The notes under the pieces are model-generated. The model saw nothing but the letters and a program-made list of their open reading frames with translations. It was not told the DNA's origin and did no database searches. A stretch of DNA of 64,000 nt from Epilithonimonas hungarica (GTDB lineage: Bacteria > Bacteroidota > Bacteroidia > Flavobacteriales > Weeksellaceae), in NCBI RefSeq assembly GCF_900102265.1, contig NZ_FNBH01000002.1, positions 372,001 through 436,000 on the forward strand, in the 5' to 3' direction. The translations under genes were made by a program, and so were the position numbers. Position 1 is the first letter of the stretch. The number at the start of each line of letters is the position of its first letter. Below, piece after piece: positions 59,599 through 64,000 of the stretch.

Positions 59599-61452
59599 TT
59601 ATTTATCATCCTCATCTCCATCACCGCTCCAATGGTTTTCCTCAAAAGAAATACTATCGAGTGCCAGCAGTTCGGCTTCGCGTTCCAAAGACTCACGCAA
59701 AGTAAAGGTAATCATATCTTTGTCTTTTTCCTTGGCTAAACGTCTTGTCATTGCTTTATCGATGAGCATAAAACGTTTCCCCATTCTTCTGGCTGTATAT
59801 TTTCTCATTCCATTTTCCTGAAGAATATCGACTGCCATATCGACCGCCGTCCCGAGCGTTTCACGATAAATATGATTCACATTTTTATTGAGAAAATCAT
59901 AAGCATCCAAACGGTTTTTGGCTCTTACAAAGATCTTGAGTTCGGGATAATTTTCTTTGGCATAATCGACCAGAAATTTATTCTTTTCCGGGTCATCCAA
60001 GCAAAGAACGAGAAGTTCCGCATCTTCGATTCCTGCTGACCTTAACAAAGCTGGCTTGGTCGCATCGCCATAATAAACATTGAATCCGTTTGACCTCAAC
60101 AACGCAACCCTATCCGGGTCATTATCCAGAACGGTGGAACGAATTCCGTTGGCTTTCAAAAGACGTCCAACTGTACTTCCGAAAAATCCAAATCCTACGA
60201 TAATGACTTTACGTTGTTTGATGATCCCAAGCTCTATATTTTCTTCTGTTTTTTGTTTTATGAATCGTTTGTCGAGAACTTTCTCCTTGAAGATCAAAAG
60301 CAATGGCGAAATACACATCGTAATCGCAACGATCGCCATCAATTCTGAATTTGCCTGATAATCGATCAGATACAGACTCGCGGCGAAATTGACCAGAACG
60401 AAAGCAAATTCCCCAACTTGTGACAGAGCAAAAGCCAGGAAAAAACTCTGTTCGTTGTTCATCTTATAATACTTTCCAATGGCGAAAAGAACAACCGCCT
60501 TAATTGCTAACACGATAAATGCCGCAGAAAATATAAAGAAAGGCTTCGAAGCTATAATATCAAAGTTAATTGTAGCGCCAACACTTACGAAAAACACAGC
60601 CAGTAACAGTCCTTTAAACGGGTCAATGGCACTTTCCAGCTCGTGACGAAACTCACTGTTAGCCAACATCACTCCTGCAATGAAAGCCCCTAAAGCAGGA
60701 CTCAAATCCACTGAAATCATTAATTCTGAAACGCCAATTACCAAAAATAACGATGCTGCCGTTAGCAGTTCATTAAGTCCTGACCTTGATACAAATCTTA
60801 GAAATGGAGTGAAAATATATCGTCCTAAAAGAATCAAAGCAATAACAGCGAAAATCACGGTAAAAGGTTGAAGCCATTCTGGTAAATATTGTAAAAGAAC
60901 TTTCTCGTGACCAGCTTGTGACAGTGCTTTTTCGGATTTAGAAATAAATGGTAACAATGCCAGAATCGGAATCACTGCAATATCCTGAAACAGCAAAATC
61001 GAAAACGATGATTCTCCGCTAACTGTTCGGAAAAGATTTTTTTCTTTCAGGGTCTGCAAAACAATTGCCGTGGACGACATGGCAAAACAAAGCGAAATAA
61101 TGAACGATTTTTTCAGTCCAAACCCTGCAATATAAAATACGATGAAGATCCCGACAATACTGAGCAACATTTGGCTGACGCCCAATCCGATAATCCGTTT
61201 TCTGATTTGCCAGAGTTTCTGAGGTTCCAATTCCAAACCAACTAAAAACAAAAGCATGATCACACCCAACTCCGAAGCGTGCATAATGTCTTCCGCATCT
61301 CTTCCCGTCAATTGTAGACAAAACGGGCCAATCAAAATTCCGCCAAGAATATATCCGATCACAGAACTCAAACCCAATTTTTTTCCCAACGGGACCATAA
61401 TAATGGCCGCTCCAAGGAAAATCAGGATTGTCATCGCAATGGAACCTTGCAT
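59599..61452 (-). CDS. CPA2 family cation:proton antiporter with RCK domain (KefB/KefC-like)
   Basis: 617 residues. The N-terminal ~390 residues are a 12-13 helix exchanger (GKKLGLSSVIGYILGGILIGPF, LGVIMLLFLVGLELEP, SLCFAMSSTAIVLQTL, FQDIAVIPILALLPF, PALGAFIAGVMLANSEF). A cytoplasmic TrkA-N/RCK domain begins VIIVGFGFFGSTVGRLLKANG at about residue 405 with D following the second strand (VLDNDPDRV), and there is a short acidic tail. It is a K+/H+ exchanger gated by nucleotide or thiol adducts. Its ATG follows the stop of the KefF-like gene with no gap. Confidence 0.9.
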   Translation of the reverse strand: MQGSIAMTILIFLGAAIIMVPLGKKLGLSSVIGYILGGILIGPFCLQLTGRDAEDIMHASELGVIMLLFLVGLELEPQKLWQIRKRIIGLGVSQMLLSIVGIFIVFYIAGFGLKKSFIISLCFAMSSTAIVLQTLKEKNLFRTVSGESSFSILLFQDIAVIPILALLPFISKSEKALSQAGHEKVLLQYLPEWLQPFTVIFAVIALILLGRYIFTPFLRFVSRSGLNELLTAASLFLVIGVSELMISVDLSPALGAFIAGVMLANSEFRHELESAIDPFKGLLLAVFFVSVGATINFDIIASKPFFIFSAAFIVLAIKAVVLFAIGKYYKMNNEQSFFLAFALSQVGEFAFVLVNFAASLYLIDYQANSELMAIVAITMCISPLLLIFKEKVLDKRFIKQKTEENIELGIIKQRKVIIVGFGFFGSTVGRLLKANGIRSTVLDNDPDRVALLRSNGFNVYYGDATKPALLRSAGIEDAELLVLCLDDPEKNKFLVDYAKENYPELKIFVRAKNRLDAYDFLNKNVNHIYRETLGTAVDMAVDILQENGMRKYTARRMGKRFMLIDKAMTRRLAKEKDKDMITFTLRESLEREAELLALDSISFEENHWSGDGDEDDK

Positions 61453-61977
61453 CTATTCTATTTTTAAAGTTTCGGCCAATTCTTCTGAAAGCAGATTGAG
61501 TTCTGCGTCGGTCAGATTATCAGCATTATAAATGATGTGTATTTTTTTGAGGTCGATATTGTTGACGTATAGAGAAACTTTGAGTCCGGAAAGTAATTCT
61601 TCTACGCCTATTTTATATTTTCCCTCTGGAGTATAATTATTTTCTCTTCCACCCACACTTGTGATAATCAATGCGTCTTTTCCGGAAAGAATATTAATTC
61701 CATTCTCAGAAACCCAGCGCATATCAAAAACCTCATCTATCCAAAGTTTTAGCAAAGGCGGAAGCCCGAACCAAATAATAGGAAAATGGAAAATAATCCT
61801 TTCGTATTCTACGATTCTTTTCCTTTCACGGAAAGGCTGAATATGAAAATCGGGGTAATCCTCATACAAATCCCGGAACGTGACATTGTCCATATCATCA
61901 TAACATTCTAACAATCTAACATTTGTAGTAGAATGTTCGAAGTAAGGATGCGCAAATAGAACCAATGTTTTTTTCAA
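61453..61977 (-). CDS. NAD(P)H-dependent oxidoreductase, KefF-like
   Basis: 174 residues, flavodoxin-like fold. TLVLFAHPYFEHSTTNVRLLE (FMN phosphate region), FHFPIIWFGLPPLLKLWIDEVF (KefF/MdaB signature) and ALIITSVGGRENNYTPEG. In E. coli KefF is a quinone reductase that also activates KefC; its gene lies directly before kefC. Here the same order and an end-to-end junction (TAG then ATG) with a KefC-like gene strongly suggest the equivalent pair, used in electrophile stress or K+ homeostasis. Confidence 0.87.
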   Translation of the reverse strand: MKKTLVLFAHPYFEHSTTNVRLLECYDDMDNVTFRDLYEDYPDFHIQPFRERKRIVEYERIIFHFPIIWFGLPPLLKLWIDEVFDMRWVSENGINILSGKDALIITSVGGRENNYTPEGKYKIGVEELLSGLKVSLYVNNIDLKKIHIIYNADNLTDAELNLLSEELAETLKIE

Positions 61978-62106
61978 AGAAATATCGATTTTCGTAAATA
62001 TAGTGAATTTCTTTTTTTATGTCAAGATTTGGTGTATTACGAAATTGAAAATAATTTTTGTTGGTGGGAATTATTTTGGGATATTTGAGAAATTAAATTT
62101 AATAAA

Positions 62107-62787
62107 ATGTTCAATCTTCAATCAACTAAGTTAATTAATATCTCATTGCCTAGTCTATATAGATATATGGATAAGAAATATTCTGATTTATTTTTTGAAG
62201 AAGGAATTATTAGAATTAGTTCTTTCGATAGATTCAGAAAATATCCTGACGAAATAAGAGGAGACACAAATGAGGGAGGGGGTATTTACGAGACATTTTC
62301 AAATGAAGGAACTCAAAATTTGATAATGACAAATACCGGTCAAAGTGCCTATATGCTTTGTTCAAGTTTACATTTTAGTAAAGATTTAATGAACGAATTT
62401 AAAGCTGATTCTTGTATAAGAATTAAAGACCCTGTTTCATTTGTGAATGCAATCCTAAATGCAATTCCTGGCACAATTGAAGCTTTTTTAGGGTTTTGCA
62501 ATTATAAAGATTACAGAGTTATAAGTAAGACTATTTCACCTTTTTCTGATTTAGATGATTTGAGTGATAAAGGAACCGTAACAATAGGTGGTCCAAATTT
62601 CAATGCAAGGGTACAAGAGACTATTGGAAATGGAATGGATTTGATGTTTTTAAAGGAAATAAAATATCAGATGCAAAATGAGTTTCGTTTTGTTTGGAAA
62701 ATTGATAACAGATATTTTGAAATGGAAGATTATATTGATATAAAATGTAAAGAAGCTATACAGTATTGCGAAATTGTAACTGATTAG
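62107..62787 (+). CDS. AT-rich orphan hypothetical protein (weak DUF2971-like outline)
   Basis: 226 residues, no signal peptide. The N-terminal YRYMDKKYSDLFFEEGIIRISSFDRFRKYPDEIRGDTNEGGG and the later KEIKYQMQNEFRFVWKI recall DUF2971-type proteins (a side-chain-rich start with a residue-spacing like ...G.I..S....F.D..D..., and a late E.R), but the match is loose. The gene is more AT-rich than its neighbours, stands alone with its own terminator, and has no neighbour in the same process, which suggests recent acquisition. Function unknown. Confidence 0.72.
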   Translation: MFNLQSTKLINISLPSLYRYMDKKYSDLFFEEGIIRISSFDRFRKYPDEIRGDTNEGGGIYETFSNEGTQNLIMTNTGQSAYMLCSSLHFSKDLMNEFKADSCIRIKDPVSFVNAILNAIPGTIEAFLGFCNYKDYRVISKTISPFSDLDDLSDKGTVTIGGPNFNARVQETIGNGMDLMFLKEIKYQMQNEFRFVWKIDNRYFEMEDYIDIKCKEAIQYCEIVTD

Positions 62788-62792
62788 AATCA

Positions 62793-62817
62793 AAAACCCA
62801 GACAAAATCTGGGTTTT
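62793..62817. terminator. Bidirectional terminator after the orphan gene
   Basis: AAAACCCAGA (62793-62802) pairs with TCTGGGTTTT (62808-62817), between two convergent genes. Confidence 0.8.
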
Positions 62818-62838
62818 ATTTTATATTCATTTTCAATC

Positions 62839-63648
62839 TTACCATCCGCCAGAAGCTCCGCCTCCGCCAAAACTTCCGCCTCCGCCGAAACCGCCAAAGC
62901 CTCCGCCTCCACTACTGCTTCCGCCACCAAATCCTCCACCGAAGCTTCCCGGAAATGGGAAAAATCCGCCTCGGTATCTTCGGTTTCCTTTTCTTGATAG
63001 TGTGTAATCATCGTCATCGTAGTTTCCGCCGCCGTTATTACCATTCAGAATACTTATCAAAATAATAATGACAATTATAATCAGAATAATAGCGCCAATA
63101 CTGATTCCGCTATCGTTCTTTTGTTTCTTGACAATCGGTTTGAATTTCCCTTGAACCGCTTCCATAATAGCAGAAGTTCCGCGGTCAATTCCATTATAGA
63201 ATTCTCCTTTTTTGAAAGCAGGTGTTACGAGATAATCCAGAATCTGTCCCGCCACCGAAGCCGTCAAATATTGCTCAACTGCACGACCTTGCTGGATAGA
63301 CATTGTCCGGTCTTCTGTTGCAATCAGGAAAACAACGCCGTTATCCACTCCTTTTTGTCCGATTCCCCATTTTTCGCCGTACATTGTTGCGAGATAATTG
63401 ACATCTTCCCCACTGGTTGTCGGGAGAATTATGACCTCGATTTCTGTAGAAGTAGAATCGGAGAATTTGATTAATTTTTGATTCAGAGCATCCTTTTCAG
63501 ATTCCGATAGCAATCCTGCTTTATCATATACAGGATAAAGAACCGCCGGTTTTTCAGGCACTAATTGAGCTTTGGAAAACAATCCAAAAACCAGGAATAA
63601 TGCGAAAATATATCGTTTAAGAGAAGCTGATATCATTGGGTAATTCAT
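62839..63648 (-). CDS. TPM domain protein with Gly-rich tail (YgcG-like)
   Basis: 269 residues (start at 63648, or at the ATG four codons later). Signal peptide up to SKAQ. TPM domain at about 30-160: VYDKAGLLSESEKDALNQKLIKFSDSTSTEIEVIILPT...YGEKWGIGQKGVDNGVVFLIATEDRTMSIQQG. Then one membrane helix (IGAIILIIIVIIILISIL), and a C-terminal repeat of Gly, Ser and Phe (GGGFGGF and similar) ending GGASGGW. TPM proteins with Gly-rich tails lie in the membrane facing the periplasm. Overlaps the end of the second TPM gene. Confidence 0.88.
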   Translation of the reverse strand: MNYPMISASLKRYIFALFLVFGLFSKAQLVPEKPAVLYPVYDKAGLLSESEKDALNQKLIKFSDSTSTEIEVIILPTTSGEDVNYLATMYGEKWGIGQKGVDNGVVFLIATEDRTMSIQQGRAVEQYLTASVAGQILDYLVTPAFKKGEFYNGIDRGTSAIMEAVQGKFKPIVKKQKNDSGISIGAIILIIIVIIILISILNGNNGGGNYDDDDYTLSRKGNRRYRGGFFPFPGSFGGGFGGGSSSGGGGFGGFGGGGSFGGGGASGGW

Positions 63649-64000
63649 TGATATTTTCCCCAGAGATCTGGAAATATTTTTTGAGTTCGAGTCCGGTTTT
63701 CAGAATCGCATCTTTCAGACCTTTGTAATAATTTTCCTTTGCAAATTCAGAAGTGACCTCATCATGAAGATCATCCCAGAATTGTTGCTTTACTTTTTTG
63801 TGAATGCCTTCGTCTCCGATAATCGTGAGATAATGTTGTTCAAAATTCACATAAAACAAAACGCCGTTTCTTTCTTTGGTAAGATGCATTTCCAACGAAT
63901 TAAAAATCGCAAATGCTTTTTTTGCAAAATCATCTTCGGCGATGGAATCTATATGCACACGAATCTCACCCGAAGAATGGTCTTCAGCTATTTTGATGGC
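63617..64000 (-). CDS. TPM domain protein, C-terminal part (cut by window end)
   Basis: The frame is open to the right edge. Codons before the first in-frame Met read AIKIAEDHSSGEIRVHIDS, a standard internal part of the TPM family, so the start lies outside the window. The visible 127 residues include NGVLFYVNFEQHYLTIIGDEGIHKKVKQQFWDDL and end at NDISFS. No Gly-rich tail or membrane helix is present, unlike its neighbour. The two are translated in overlap (32 bases) as a TPM pair, an arrangement I recall next to a LemA gene in Bacteroidetes; none is visible here. Confidence 0.85.
   Translation of the reverse strand, partial: AIKIAEDHSSGEIRVHIDSIAEDDFAKKAFAIFNSLEMHLTKERNGVLFYVNFEQHYLTIIGDEGIHKKVKQQFWDDLHDEVTSEFAKENYYKGLKDAILKTGLELKKYFQISGENINELPNDISFS

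Overview
The window looks like chromosome of a Flavobacteriia species close to Chryseobacterium (Weeksellaceae). The signs are: moderate AT richness; TAnnTTTG-type Bacteroidetes promoters with no clear Shine-Dalgarno sites; a DUF4290 gene directly before murA; two secreted proteins with type IX secretion (T9SS) C-terminal sorting domains; a SusC/SusD locus; and a fused SecDF. I see no rRNA, tRNA, CRISPR array, insertion sequence or phage module. Genus is inferred from gene content and protein similarity recalled from memory.

Layout. 1-5 kb: upp (cut by the window edge), der, a haem-binding/DCC pair and DUF4290-murA. 5-10 kb: a T9SS-sorted repeat protein, a membrane-anchored AraC-type regulator, then a leftward DUF4395/NIL-domain operon. 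That operon is preceded by a complete transcription attenuator with a methionine-rich leader peptide, the most interesting element in the window. 10-16 kb: aminotransferase, murB, DsbA-like protein, proC, GNAT. 16-20 kb: the transglutaminase / alpha-E / circularly permuted ATP-grasp operon. 20-28 kb: spoT-type (p)ppGpp enzyme, nhaA, a tiny Lys-rich protein, yihY/rlmH sharing overlapping divergent promoters, a frameshifted acyltransferase, PAP2, tatA and a Tet-like MFS pump. 29-33 kb: secDF and a secreted sugar dehydrogenase.

33.7-45.8 kb is a leftward polysaccharide utilisation locus: SusC, SusD, a LamG surface lipoprotein, two glucoamylase-family (PF10091/GH144-like) lipoproteins, a secreted esterase-like hydrolase and a GH3 beta-glucosidase. 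By family precedent it points to beta-1,2-glucan. An intra-operon hairpin separates the binding/transport block from the enzymes, and a perfect palindrome lies at the transcription start region of susC.

46-64 kb: ferritin, DUF493, a 48-residue protein, a bacterial deoxyhypusine-synthase homologue, an ABC-F protein, two Crp/Fnr regulators each next to a redox/stress protein, and an orphan LytS-type histidine kinase followed by what looks like the stump of its lost response regulator. Then come an M3 peptidase, a phytanoyl-CoA dioxygenase-like protein, a KefF/KefC-like pair, an AT-rich orphan and two TPM-domain genes, the last cut by the window end.

Intergenic DNA carries several families of small palindromic or dispersed repeats and one 22-nt tandem array. 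Two genes (acyltransferase at 25-26 kb, lipoprotein at 28.6-29 kb) carry single-base frameshifts that may be real or assembly errors.
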